Shown one piece after another: positions 8,959 through 16,972 of a stretch of 64,000 nucleotides of DNA (the first letter of the stretch is position 1; every line of letters begins with the position of its first letter). Made by a program: the position numbers and the translations under genes. Under the pieces are notes generated by a model. That model did no database searches. It had not been told where the DNA came from and worked only from the letters and a program-made list of their open reading frames with translations. This DNA comes from Streptomyces sp. NRRL F-6492 (lineage in GTDB: Bacteria > Actinomycetota > Actinomycetes > Streptomycetales > Streptomycetaceae), in assembly GCF_001280125.1 (NCBI RefSeq), contig NZ_LGEG01000222.1:1-64000 (forward strand), given 5' to 3'.

Positions 8959-10281
8959 TTACGCCTGCGAACCGGCCTTGCGGCGGCGGGCGACGACCAG
9001 CGCGCCGGCGCCGAGGGCGACGGCGGCACCGGCCGCGAGGCCGAGCCGCGGCAGGACGTCGTTCGCACCGGTGGCGGCGAGGGTGCCGTCGGTCACCGGG
9101 GTGGTGGACGAACCGCCCTGCTGGGTGGTGCCGGTGTTTCCGGTGGAGGGCGACGGGGCGGGCGCCGAGGTCGACGACGACGGGGTCGGGGTCGGGGCCG
9201 GCTTGTCGCCCTTGGCGGCGAGGATGTCGAAGTTGGCGTGCGCGCCGTCCAGACCCATGCCGCAGGAGCCGTCGTTGTTCTCGTACTCGCCGTAGGCGAA
9301 GACCATGCCCTTGCCGGCCGGGGCGTCGGCGGCGGCCGTGAGGCGCAGCTTCACGTCGTAGTGGGCGCCCTTGGCGAGCTTGCCGACCTCGATGGCGTCG
9401 AACTCCTCGGAGACCGGGGTCCATTCGAGGACGTCGGCCGAGGACCACTCGACGGGGATGACCCACTCCGTGAAGTCCGTGTCCTCGTCGACCTCCTCGC
9501 CGGGGAGGACGAACCGCGACGCGTTGGCGTAGACGTCGACGAGGTCCAGGGTCCGGTCCGAGGTGTTGGTGACGCGCATCGAGAAGACGGCGGGCTGGCC
9601 GGCGGTGATGCTCTTCGGGCCGCTCAGGTCGACCTGGACGGCGTCGTCCTCGACGCACTCCGAGATCTCCTCGAAGTCTTCGAGGTCCTGCTCCGCCTCG
9701 GCGAGCTCCTCCTTCGCCAGGACGATGTCCTTGGCGAGGAGTTCGGCCTTCCGCGCGAGGGCGACGCGGGCGTCGTCGCAGGCGGTCTGCGCCTTCTCCA
9801 GCCGGAGGCCGGCGGCGGCCTTGGCGGTGGCGGCGTCCTCGGCGGCCTTCTTCGCGTCGGCGAGGTCCTTCTCCGCGAGCTTCCGCTCCTCCTCGGTGGC
9901 GGTCTCGGTGAGCTTGTCCAGCGCCTCCTGGGCCGTGACCACCTTCTGGTCGGCGGTCTTCTTGGCCTCCTCGGCGACCTTGACGGCCTCCTTGGCGGCG
10001 GCGAACTCGGCCTTCAGGGCCGGGTCCATCGTGTCGTCCTTGAGGTCCTTCAGGACCTGCTTGCGCTCCGCCTCCAGGGCGTCGAGCCTGGCCTGCGCCT
10101 TGGCGACGGCCTCCACCAGGTCCTGGTGCGTCGGCGGCTTGTCGTCCTCGCCCTGGGCGGGCTTCTGCGTCGACGCGGGCGACGGCTTGGTGTCGGCGAA
10201 CGCCGGTGCGGCGGACAGGAAGACGACCGGGGTGGTCACGGCGGCGGCCACGGCGGTCGCGAGAATGCGACGGATCTTCAC
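8959..10281 (-). CDS. Sortase-anchored coiled-coil surface protein (LAATG motif)
   Basis: 440 aa, GTG start. A signal peptide (residues 1-30, ending APAFA-D) leads into a long charged, Ala/Lys/Glu-rich coiled coil (about residues 55-215), then a beta-rich domain of about 150 aa with two cysteines, a Pro/Thr/Ser-rich wall-spanning region, and a C-terminal sorting signal. The signal is LAATG followed by a hydrophobic helix and RRRKAGSQA. LAxTG is the motif used by the class E sortases of Streptomyces, the same class that anchors long chaplins. The protein is therefore expected to be covalently attached to peptidoglycan. The ligand or partner of the beta domain is unknown. Confidence 0.85.
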   Translation of the reverse strand: MKIRRILATAVAAAVTTPVVFLSAAPAFADTKPSPASTQKPAQGEDDKPPTHQDLVEAVAKAQARLDALEAERKQVLKDLKDDTMDPALKAEFAAAKEAVKVAEEAKKTADQKVVTAQEALDKLTETATEEERKLAEKDLADAKKAAEDAATAKAAAGLRLEKAQTACDDARVALARKAELLAKDIVLAKEELAEAEQDLEDFEEISECVEDDAVQVDLSGPKSITAGQPAVFSMRVTNTSDRTLDLVDVYANASRFVLPGEEVDEDTDFTEWVIPVEWSSADVLEWTPVSEEFDAIEVGKLAKGAHYDVKLRLTAAADAPAGKGMVFAYGEYENNDGSCGMGLDGAHANFDILAAKGDKPAPTPTPSSSTSAPAPSPSTGNTGTTQQGGSSTTPVTDGTLAATGANDVLPRLGLAAGAAVALGAGALVVARRRKAGSQA

Positions 10282-10570
10282 AGTGCGGACCCTTTTTCCT
10301 GGTCAGGGAAGATGAAAGAAAGGCGGGCACGCGCCTGCGGGCTGCTTCACGCGGCGCGGTACCACCGTGATCGTAGGGCCGCGGGAGCCCCTGCGGGAGG
10401 CCCGTTTCCGCAGCTCGGATCCGGTGGGAGGGGCCGCCGGGCGCCCAAAGGGAGCGAACGCGGACAGTTGCCCACGGAGGCCGCGCTTTCCGTGTGATCC
10501 ATGTCATCAGCGCCCGGCGGCCCGACCCGTAACGTGTCCCCCACACCCGTGGAAAGCGAGGCAGGTACCG

Positions 10571-11797
10571 ATGTCCGAGCACAGCCCGCTCGATCTGGCC
10601 GAGGGCGATCCCTTCGGCCCGCACAACCTCCCGTACGGCGTCTTCTCCACCGCCGAGGAGCCCGACCGGCGCCGGCTCGGCGTCCGGATCGGCGGGTACG
10701 TGCTCGACGCGGGGGCCGCGGCGCACGCGCTCGGCTCCCCCTACGCGTCGCTGCTCGCGCAGCCGGGCCTGAACCCGCTGCTCGCCGCCGGGCGGACCGC
10801 CTGGCGCGACGTCCGCCGGGCGCTCACCGCCTGGGTGACGGTCCCCGCGCACCGGGCGGACGTGGAGCCGCTGCTCCACCCGCTGGACGCGGTGACGCTG
10901 CACCTGCCGTACGAGGTCGCGGACTACGTCGACTTCTACGCGAGCGAGCACCACGCGACCAACGTGGGCCGGATCTTCCGCCCCGACGGCGACGCGCTCA
11001 CCCCCAACTGGAAGCACCTGCCGATCGGTTACCACGGGCGTGCGGGCACGGTCGTGGTCTCCGGCACCGACGTCGTACGGCCCTCCGGGCAGCGCAAGGC
11101 GCCCGCCGACCCGGCCCCGGTCTTCGGCCCCTCGGTGAAGCTGGACATCGAGGCGGAGGTCGGCTTCCTGGTCGGCACCCCGTCGGAGCTGGGCCGGCCG
11201 GTGCCGCTCGGCGACTTCCGGGAGCACGTCTTCGGCCTGACGCTGCTCAACGACTGGTCGGCGCGGGACGTGCAGGCCTGGGAGTACGTGCCGCTCGGCC
11301 CGTTCCTCGGCAAGTCGTTCCAGACGTCGGTCTCGGCGTGGGTGACGCCCCTGGAGGCCCTGGACGCGGCCCGGACCGCCCCGCCCGCGCGGGACCTCCC
11401 GCTCCTGCCGTACCTGGACGACGCGGACGAGGAGGAGCCCGGCGGCTTCGACCTGCGGATCACCGTCGAGATCAACGGCGAGGTGGTGGCCGAGCCGCCG
11501 TTCTCCTCGATGTACTGGACGGCGGCCCAGCAGCTCGCCCACATGACGGTGAACGGCGCCTCGCTGCGCACCGGCGACCTGTACGGCTCCGGGACGGTCT
11601 CCGGGCCCGAGGTGAACCAGCGCGGCTCGCTCCTGGAGCTGACCTGGAACGGGCGGGACGCGCTCGAACTGTCCGGCGGGAAGCGGACGTTCCTGGAGGA
11701 CGGCGACGAGGTCGTCCTCACCGCGTGGGCGCCGGGCCCGGACGGCACCCGGGTCGCCCTGGGCGAGGTCCGGGGCCGGATCGCCCCCGCCGCCTGA
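10571..11797 (+). CDS. fahA: Fumarylacetoacetase
   Basis: 408 aa, ATG with GAGGCAGG upstream. Last enzyme of tyrosine/homogentisate catabolism, splitting fumarylacetoacetate into fumarate and acetoacetate. The sequence matches full-length FAH: N-terminal domain with NLPYGVF (about residue 18-24) and the catalytic domain with DFYASEHHATNVGRIFRP (metal Asp and catalytic His), GYHGRAGTVVVSG, and LLNDWSARDVQAWEYVPLGPFLGKSF. The length is normal for the family. The other homogentisate genes are not in the window. It converges on the dioxygenase gene with only 3 nt between stop codons. Confidence 0.93.
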   Translation: MSEHSPLDLAEGDPFGPHNLPYGVFSTAEEPDRRRLGVRIGGYVLDAGAAAHALGSPYASLLAQPGLNPLLAAGRTAWRDVRRALTAWVTVPAHRADVEPLLHPLDAVTLHLPYEVADYVDFYASEHHATNVGRIFRPDGDALTPNWKHLPIGYHGRAGTVVVSGTDVVRPSGQRKAPADPAPVFGPSVKLDIEAEVGFLVGTPSELGRPVPLGDFREHVFGLTLLNDWSARDVQAWEYVPLGPFLGKSFQTSVSAWVTPLEALDAARTAPPARDLPLLPYLDDADEEEPGGFDLRITVEINGEVVAEPPFSSMYWTAAQQLAHMTVNGASLRTGDLYGSGTVSGPEVNQRGSLLELTWNGRDALELSGGKRTFLEDGDEVVLTAWAPGPDGTRVALGEVRGRIAPAA

Positions 11798-11809
11798 CCG
11801 TCAGGCGGC
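11789..11809. terminator. Compact palindrome holding both stop codons of convergent genes
   Basis: Ten-base arms (GCCGCCTGAC, then GTCAGGCGGC) flank one central base. The stop of fahA and the stop of the dioxygenase both lie inside. It could act as a terminator for either strand, but the loop must open by several bases, so strength is uncertain. Confidence 0.4.
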
Positions 11810-12631
11810 CCGCCAGAGGGCGGGGACGTTCGGCGGCTGCCAGCCGGGCTGGGCGGTGTGCGCCTGGAGGCAGGTGTACCGCGCCCCGCCGTACGTGACG
11901 ACGTCCCCCGCCTTGTAGGCGGTGCCGACCGCCCAGCTGCCTCCCGGCGGCGGGGTGGTCGGGGTCGGCGTCGGCGTCGGCGTCGGGCCGGGGTTCTGCG
12001 CCACGTTCAGGACGAAGTCGAAGGCGGCCTCGCGCGCGCCGCCCGCGTCCCGCACGGTCATGAGCAGCCGCGGGTCGAAGAGGGTGTCGGTGTTGTTGCG
12101 GGGCTCGCCCGGGAAGTACAGCTGCGTGGTGAGCACCGGGCGGCCGGGGGCCTGCACCTTGACGTGGAGGTGCCGGGTGCGGCCCGGGTAGAGGCCGGGC
12201 ACGATCGTGGTGAGCCTGAAGGAGCCGTCGGCGCCGGTGAACTGGTGGCCGCGGAAGCGGAACCCGGTGTTGTCGTAGGCGCCGTTGGTGTCGGCCTGCC
12301 AGAAGTCGAGCAGGACGCCGGATATCGGCCGGCAGGCGAGCCCGAAGACGTACCCGCCGACGGTGAGCCGGACGCCGGGGGTGTTGGACTCCAGCAGGCT
12401 GGAGCGCAGCGGGGAGTCGGGCTTGAAGTACGGGCCCTCCATCTGCTCCGGCGTGGGGTCGTCGCCGTCGTCGCACGCGGGGGTGAGGGCGGGCGCCTGC
12501 TCGCCGCCGGTCAGGGTGCGGGCGAGCGCGGGGACGCCCATGAGCACGGCGGGCGCCGCCATGCCGGCCGCGAGCGCGGCCCGCAGGACGGTCTTGCGGC
12601 TGACGTGCCCGGTGCTGGTCTCGTTGTCCAT
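11801..12631 (-). CDS. Secreted intradiol ring-cleavage dioxygenase fused to a CBM5/12 module
   Basis: 276 aa. ATG 12631 has GAGGAG 8 nt upstream. Residues 1-40 form a Tat-like signal (SRKTVLRAALAAG). The catalytic part carries EGPYFKPDSPLRS, a GAYDNTGFRFRG segment, and PGLYPGRTRHLHVKV; the tyrosines and the HxH pair are the expected Fe(III) ligands of intradiol dioxygenases. A PTPTPTPT linker leads to a C-terminal CBM5/12 (WAVGTAYKAGDVVTYGG, then YTCLQAH and PGWQPP). The family cleaves catechols; here the enzyme is exported and tethered to chitin or cellulose, as described for the lignocellulose-growing Streptomyces SirexAA-E enzyme SACTE_2871. It lies 43 nt after the AraC gene, likely one operon. 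Confidence 0.88.
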   Translation of the reverse strand: MDNETSTGHVSRKTVLRAALAAGMAAPAVLMGVPALARTLTGGEQAPALTPACDDGDDPTPEQMEGPYFKPDSPLRSSLLESNTPGVRLTVGGYVFGLACRPISGVLLDFWQADTNGAYDNTGFRFRGHQFTGADGSFRLTTIVPGLYPGRTRHLHVKVQAPGRPVLTTQLYFPGEPRNNTDTLFDPRLLMTVRDAGGAREAAFDFVLNVAQNPGPTPTPTPTPTTPPPGGSWAVGTAYKAGDVVTYGGARYTCLQAHTAQPGWQPPNVPALWRAA

Positions 12632-12674
12632 GTGCCTGGCTCCTCGGGTGGGGGCGCTGGGATCGGCAACGAAC

Positions 12675-13601
12675 CTAGGGGCCCGCGGCACCGGGTTCGA
12701 TGGACGGAACACGGCGGTCGTGGTCTTTTCGGAAGCGCCCGGGACTGCGGCCGACCTCCCTGCGGAAGAACCGGCAGAAGTAGGCGGCGTCGTCGAACCC
12801 GACCCGGGCGGCCACCTGCCGCACGGGCAGCCCGGTGGCGACGAGCAGCCGCTGCGCCTCCCGCACCCGCTCCTGGCGGAGCAGCGCGGCGGGCGTGCGG
12901 CCGGTGGCCGCCCGCACCACCTCGGTGAGGTGCCCGGGGGTCACCCCGATCCGCTCGGCGCACTCCCGTACGGAGAGCCCGGCGGTCCCGGCGGTCCGGG
13001 CGAGCCGCAGGAACTCCTCGGCCAGGCCGCGCGGCGGCGGCTCCCCTCCCCCGCCCGCGCCGCCGGGCAGCCGGACGGCCCGTACGAGGAGGACGTGCAG
13101 CAGGGACCGCAGCACCCCGGCGAACCCGTCGGCCCCGTGCCGGTACTCCTCGGCCAGGTCGCCCATCAGCAGGCTCGTGCGCTCGTGGGTGGCGGTGTCG
13201 AGGTCGGCCCAGGGCCGTTCCCCGAGCCGCCGCAGCAGCTCCTCGTCGTCGGGTCCGCCGACCAGGAACTCGGGCGTGAAGAGGACGAGCGACCCTTCGA
13301 GGCCGCGCACGCCCTCCCAGTGGTGGACCTGGCCGGGCAGGATCACCCCGAGCTGCGGCGGCCGCACCTCGTACCGCTCCAGGTCGAGGACGTGGACCCC
13401 GCTCCCCTCGGTGACGTGGACGATCTCGTAGAAGGTGTGCCGGTGCGGGTACGCGGCCCGCGACATCGGGCCCATCGCGTCGAACCCCCCGGCGGCGAAG
13501 GGCACCTGGTCGGGCAGCCGCAGTTCGAGCCGGTGCACGGGCGGGTCGCCGTCCCTCGGGGCTTCGCAGGGCGCTCCGGGTAAGACCGTGGTGCCGCGCA
13601 T
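12675..13601 (-). CDS. AraC family transcriptional regulator
   Basis: 308 aa. ATG 13601 is favoured by GGAGGG 8 nt upstream. The N-terminal half is a cupin-type sensor (HRHTFYEIVHVTEGSG, then PPQLGVILPGQVHHW). The C-terminal about 100 aa is a double helix-turn-helix with VRECAERIGVTPGHLTEVVRAATGRTP and the AraC signature VRQVAARVGFDDAAYFCRFFRREVGRSPGRFR. It lies immediately upstream of, and in the same direction as, the secreted dioxygenase, so it probably controls that gene in response to an aromatic or sugar signal. The ligand cannot be read from the sequence. Confidence 0.88.
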   Translation of the reverse strand: MRGTTVLPGAPCEAPRDGDPPVHRLELRLPDQVPFAAGGFDAMGPMSRAAYPHRHTFYEIVHVTEGSGVHVLDLERYEVRPPQLGVILPGQVHHWEGVRGLEGSLVLFTPEFLVGGPDDEELLRRLGERPWADLDTATHERTSLLMGDLAEEYRHGADGFAGVLRSLLHVLLVRAVRLPGGAGGGGEPPPRGLAEEFLRLARTAGTAGLSVRECAERIGVTPGHLTEVVRAATGRTPAALLRQERVREAQRLLVATGLPVRQVAARVGFDDAAYFCRFFRREVGRSPGRFRKDHDRRVPSIEPGAAGP

Positions 13602-13682
13602 GGAACCGTCCCTCCACGACTGGTACAGACCATTGGGTGCGGCTCCCACGATGACACGGCGCCCGGCGGGGGTGAAGTGCGC

Positions 13683-13717
13683 CGAAGGGCCCGGCTCCTG
13701 GGGAGCCGGGCCCTTCG
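13683..13717 (-). terminator. nuo operon terminator
   Basis: A perfect 16-bp stem (CGAAGGGCCCGGCTCC and its complement) with a 3-nt loop, starting 18 nt after the nuoN stop. No U-tract. It separates the complex I operon from the AraC gene transcribed in the same direction. Confidence 0.8.
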
Positions 13718-13734
13718 CGCGCGTCCGCCCGGGG

Positions 13735-15399
13735 CTACCGCACGAACACGCTCGCCTGGTTCGCCAGGTCCAGGAAGTACTGCGGCGCGAGGCCGAGGAC
13801 CAGGGTGACCGCCACGCCCGCCGTGATGGCGATCGTGGTGAAGGCCGAGGGGACGGCGACCGTGGGGCCGTCCGCCTTGGGCTCGCTGAAGAACATGAGC
13901 ACGATGACCCGGATGTAGAAGAAGGCCGCGATCGCCGAGGAGAGCACGCCGACCACCACGAGGGCTCCCGCGCCGCCCTCCGCCGCCGCCTTGAAGACCG
14001 CGAACTTCCCGGAGAAGCCGGAGGTCAGCGGGATGCCGGCGAAGGCGAGCAGGAAGACCGCGAAGACCGCCGCGACCAGCGGCGAACGGCGGCCCAGACC
14101 GGCCCACTTGGAGAGGTGGGTGGCCTCGCCGCCCGCGTCCCTGACCAGGGTGACGACGGCGAAGGCGCCGATCGTGACGAAGGAGTACGCGCCCAGGTAG
14201 AAGAGGACGGACGAGATGCCGTCGGGGGTGGCGGCGATGACGCCCGCGAGCAGGAAGCCCGCGTGCGCGATGGACGAGTACGCCAGGAGCCGCTTGATGT
14301 CGGTCTGGGTGATGGCGACGATCGCGCCGCCCAGCATGGTGAGGATCGCGACGCCCCACATGACCGGCCGCCAGTCCCAGGTGAGGCCCGGGAGCACCAC
14401 GTAGAGCAGGCGGAGCAGCGCGCCGAAGGCGGCGACCTTGGTCGCGGCGGCCATGAAGCCGGTGACCGGGGTCGGGGCGCCCTGGTAGACGTCCGGGGTC
14501 CACATGTGGAACGGCACGGCGCCGACCTTGAAGAGGAGCCCCGTGAGGACCATGGCGAAGCCGATGAGGAGCAGCGCGTCGTTCCCCATGGTGTCGGCGA
14601 GCGCCGGGTTGACCGAGGTGACCGTCCCGTCGACGACGTCGGCGATGACGGCGTACGAGACGGAGCCCGAGTAGCCGTAGAGCAGGGCGATCCCGAAGAG
14701 CAGGAAGGCCGAGGAGAAGGCGCCGAGCAGGAAGTACTTGACGGCCGCCTCCTGCGACATCAGCCGCTTGCGGCGGGCGACGGCGCACAGCAGGTACAGC
14801 GGGAGGGAGAAGACCTCCAGGGCGATGAAGAGCGTCAGGAGGTCGTTGGCCGCCGGGAAGACCAGCATGCCCGCGACGGCGAAGAGGGCGAACGGGAACA
14901 CCTCGGTGGTGGTGAACCCGGCCTTGACCGCGGCCTTCTCGTGGTCGCTGCCGGGCACGGCGGCGGCCTCGGCGGCGAAGGAGTCGACCCGGTGGCCGTG
15001 GTCGGCCGGGTCGAGCCTGCGCTCGGCGAAGGTGAAGACGGCCACGATCGAGGCGAGGAGGATGGTGCCCTGGAGGAAGAGGGCGGGTCCGTCGACGGCG
15101 ATGGCGCCCATGGCCGCGATGTGGGCCTTGGTGGAGCCGTAGCCGCCGGCCGCCAGGCCGACGACGGCGGCGAAGGAGGCGGCGAGCGCGAGGACGCTCA
15201 GGAAGACCTGGGCGGTGTAGCGGCCCCTGCGGGGCACGAAGGCCTCGACGAGGACGCTGAGGACCGCGGCGCCGACCACGATGAGCACGGGCGCGAGCTG
15301 CGCGTACTCGATGTGGGGCGCCGGGATCTTCTCCAGCGGCTCGACGGCGGCGGTCGTCCACAGGCTGTGGACGGAGGATGCGACAGCGGGAGCACTCAC
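13735..15399 (-). CDS. nuoN: NADH-quinone oxidoreductase subunit N
   Basis: 554 aa, GTG start overlapping the nuoM stop (GTGA). An antiporter-like proton-pumping subunit of the membrane arm with about 14 helices. Conserved marks include the QEAAVKYFLLGAFSSAFLLFG segment (helix with the charged Lys), FKVGAVPFHMWTPDVYQGAPTPVTGFM, and DIKRLLAYSSIAHAGFLLAG. The N-terminal region carries a hydrophilic insert of about 40 aa near residues 128-165 (DPADHGHR to VPGSDHEKAAVKAG), longer than in E. coli. It is the last gene of the operon. Confidence 0.95.
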   Translation of the reverse strand: MSAPAVASSVHSLWTTAAVEPLEKIPAPHIEYAQLAPVLIVVGAAVLSVLVEAFVPRRGRYTAQVFLSVLALAASFAAVVGLAAGGYGSTKAHIAAMGAIAVDGPALFLQGTILLASIVAVFTFAERRLDPADHGHRVDSFAAEAAAVPGSDHEKAAVKAGFTTTEVFPFALFAVAGMLVFPAANDLLTLFIALEVFSLPLYLLCAVARRKRLMSQEAAVKYFLLGAFSSAFLLFGIALLYGYSGSVSYAVIADVVDGTVTSVNPALADTMGNDALLLIGFAMVLTGLLFKVGAVPFHMWTPDVYQGAPTPVTGFMAAATKVAAFGALLRLLYVVLPGLTWDWRPVMWGVAILTMLGGAIVAITQTDIKRLLAYSSIAHAGFLLAGVIAATPDGISSVLFYLGAYSFVTIGAFAVVTLVRDAGGEATHLSKWAGLGRRSPLVAAVFAVFLLAFAGIPLTSGFSGKFAVFKAAAEGGAGALVVVGVLSSAIAAFFYIRVIVLMFFSEPKADGPTVAVPSAFTTIAITAGVAVTLVLGLAPQYFLDLANQASVFVR

Positions 15400-16967
15400 T
15401 TGGCCGCCTCCACTTCTGGCTGGGGGTCCTTCTGCTGGACGTCGGACATGGTGTGGCGCACCGCCGGGTTGACGACGTCCGTCAGCGGCTTCGGGAAGAC
15501 CCCGAGGAAGATCAGGACGGCGATCAGCGGGACGACCACGGCCAGCTCGCGCGGCCGCAGGTCCGGCAGCTCGCGGACCTCCTCCTTCACCGGCCCGGTC
15601 ATCGTCCGCTGGTACAGGACGAGGGTGTAGAGGGCGGCGAGGACGATGCCGGTGGTGGCGATGACGCCGGCCACCGGGTAGCGGGCGTAGGTGCCGACCA
15701 GGACCAGGAACTCGCTGACGAACGGCGCGAGTCCGGGCAGCGACAGGGTCGCGAGGCCGCCGATCAGGAAGGTGCCGGCGAGCACCGGCGCGACCTTCTG
15801 CACACCGCCGTAGTCGGCGATGAGCCGCGAGCCGCGCCGGGAGATCAGGAACCCGGCGACCAGCATCAGGGCGGCGGTCGAGATGCCGTGGTTGACCATG
15901 TAGAGCGTGGCGCCGGACTGGCCCTGGCTGGTCATCGCGAAGATGCCCAGGATGATGAAGCCGAAGTGCGAGATGGACGCGTAGGCGACCAGGCGCTTGA
16001 TGTCCCGCTGGCCGACGGCGACGAGCGCCCCGTAGACGATGCTGATCAGGGCGAGGACGACGATCGCGGGCGTGGCCCACTTCGAGGCCTCGGGGAAGAG
16101 CCCGAGGCAGAAGCGGAGCATCGCGAAGGTGCCGACCTTGTCGACGACGGCGGTGATGAGGACGGCGACCGGGGCGGTCGCCTCCCCCATCGCGTTCGGC
16201 AGCCAGGTGTGCAGCGGCCACAGCGGCGCCTTCACCGCGAAGGCGAAGAAGAAGCCGAGGAACAGCCAGCGCTCGGTGCTGGTCGCGATCTCCAGGGAGC
16301 CGTTGGCCCGCGCCCCGGCGATCTCGGTGAGCGAGAAGTTCCCCGCGACCACGTACAGGCCGATGACGGCGGCCAGCATGATCAGGCCGCCGACCAGGTT
16401 GTAGAGGAGGAACTTGACGGCCGCGTAGGAGCGCTGGGCCGCCGCGTTCTCGTCGGAGCCCGTGTGGGCCCGGTCGCCGAAGCCGCCGATGAGGAAGTAC
16501 ATCGGGATGAGCATGGCTTCGAACAGGATGTAGAAGAGGAAGACGTCGGTGGCCTCGAAGGAGAGGATCACCATCGCCTCGACCATGAGGATCAGGGCGA
16601 AGAAGCCCTGCGTCGGCCGCCACCTCTTCGAGGAGGTCTCCAGGGGGTCGGCGTCGTGCCAGCCGGCCAGGATCACGAACGGGATCAGCAGCGCGGTGAG
16701 CGCGATCAGCGCCACCCCGATGCCGTCCACGCCCAGCTCGTACCGGACGCCGAAGTCCTTGATCCAGGCGTACGACTCGGTCAGCTGGTACCGCTCGCCG
16801 CCGGGCTCGAACCGTACGAAGACGACGGCGGCGAGCACGAGCGTGGCGAGCGAGACGAGCAGCGCCAGCCACTTGGCGGCGGTGCGGCGGGCGGCGGGCA
16901 CGGCGGCGGTCAGGATCGCACCGACCGCCGGCACCGCTGCCGTCACCGTAAGGAGCGGGAAGGACAT
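15396..16967 (-). CDS. nuoM: NADH-quinone oxidoreductase subunit M
   Basis: 523 aa, ATG start 5 nt after the nuoL stop. A Mrp-antiporter-like membrane subunit that pumps protons. It carries the expected GVDGIGVALIALTALLIPFVI, the ILMVEAMVILSFEATDVFLFYILFEAMLIPMYFLIG helix pair with the key Glu, AVKAPLWPLHTWLPNAMGEATAPVAV, and RDIKRLVAYASISHFGFIILGIFA. Length is normal for the family. Its TGA overlaps the nuoN GTG by four bases, so translation is probably coupled. Confidence 0.96.
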   Translation of the reverse strand: MSFPLLTVTAAVPAVGAILTAAVPAARRTAAKWLALLVSLATLVLAAVVFVRFEPGGERYQLTESYAWIKDFGVRYELGVDGIGVALIALTALLIPFVILAGWHDADPLETSSKRWRPTQGFFALILMVEAMVILSFEATDVFLFYILFEAMLIPMYFLIGGFGDRAHTGSDENAAAQRSYAAVKFLLYNLVGGLIMLAAVIGLYVVAGNFSLTEIAGARANGSLEIATSTERWLFLGFFFAFAVKAPLWPLHTWLPNAMGEATAPVAVLITAVVDKVGTFAMLRFCLGLFPEASKWATPAIVVLALISIVYGALVAVGQRDIKRLVAYASISHFGFIILGIFAMTSQGQSGATLYMVNHGISTAALMLVAGFLISRRGSRLIADYGGVQKVAPVLAGTFLIGGLATLSLPGLAPFVSEFLVLVGTYARYPVAGVIATTGIVLAALYTLVLYQRTMTGPVKEEVRELPDLRPRELAVVVPLIAVLIFLGVFPKPLTDVVNPAVRHTMSDVQQKDPQPEVEAAK

Positions 16968-16972
16968 ACGGG

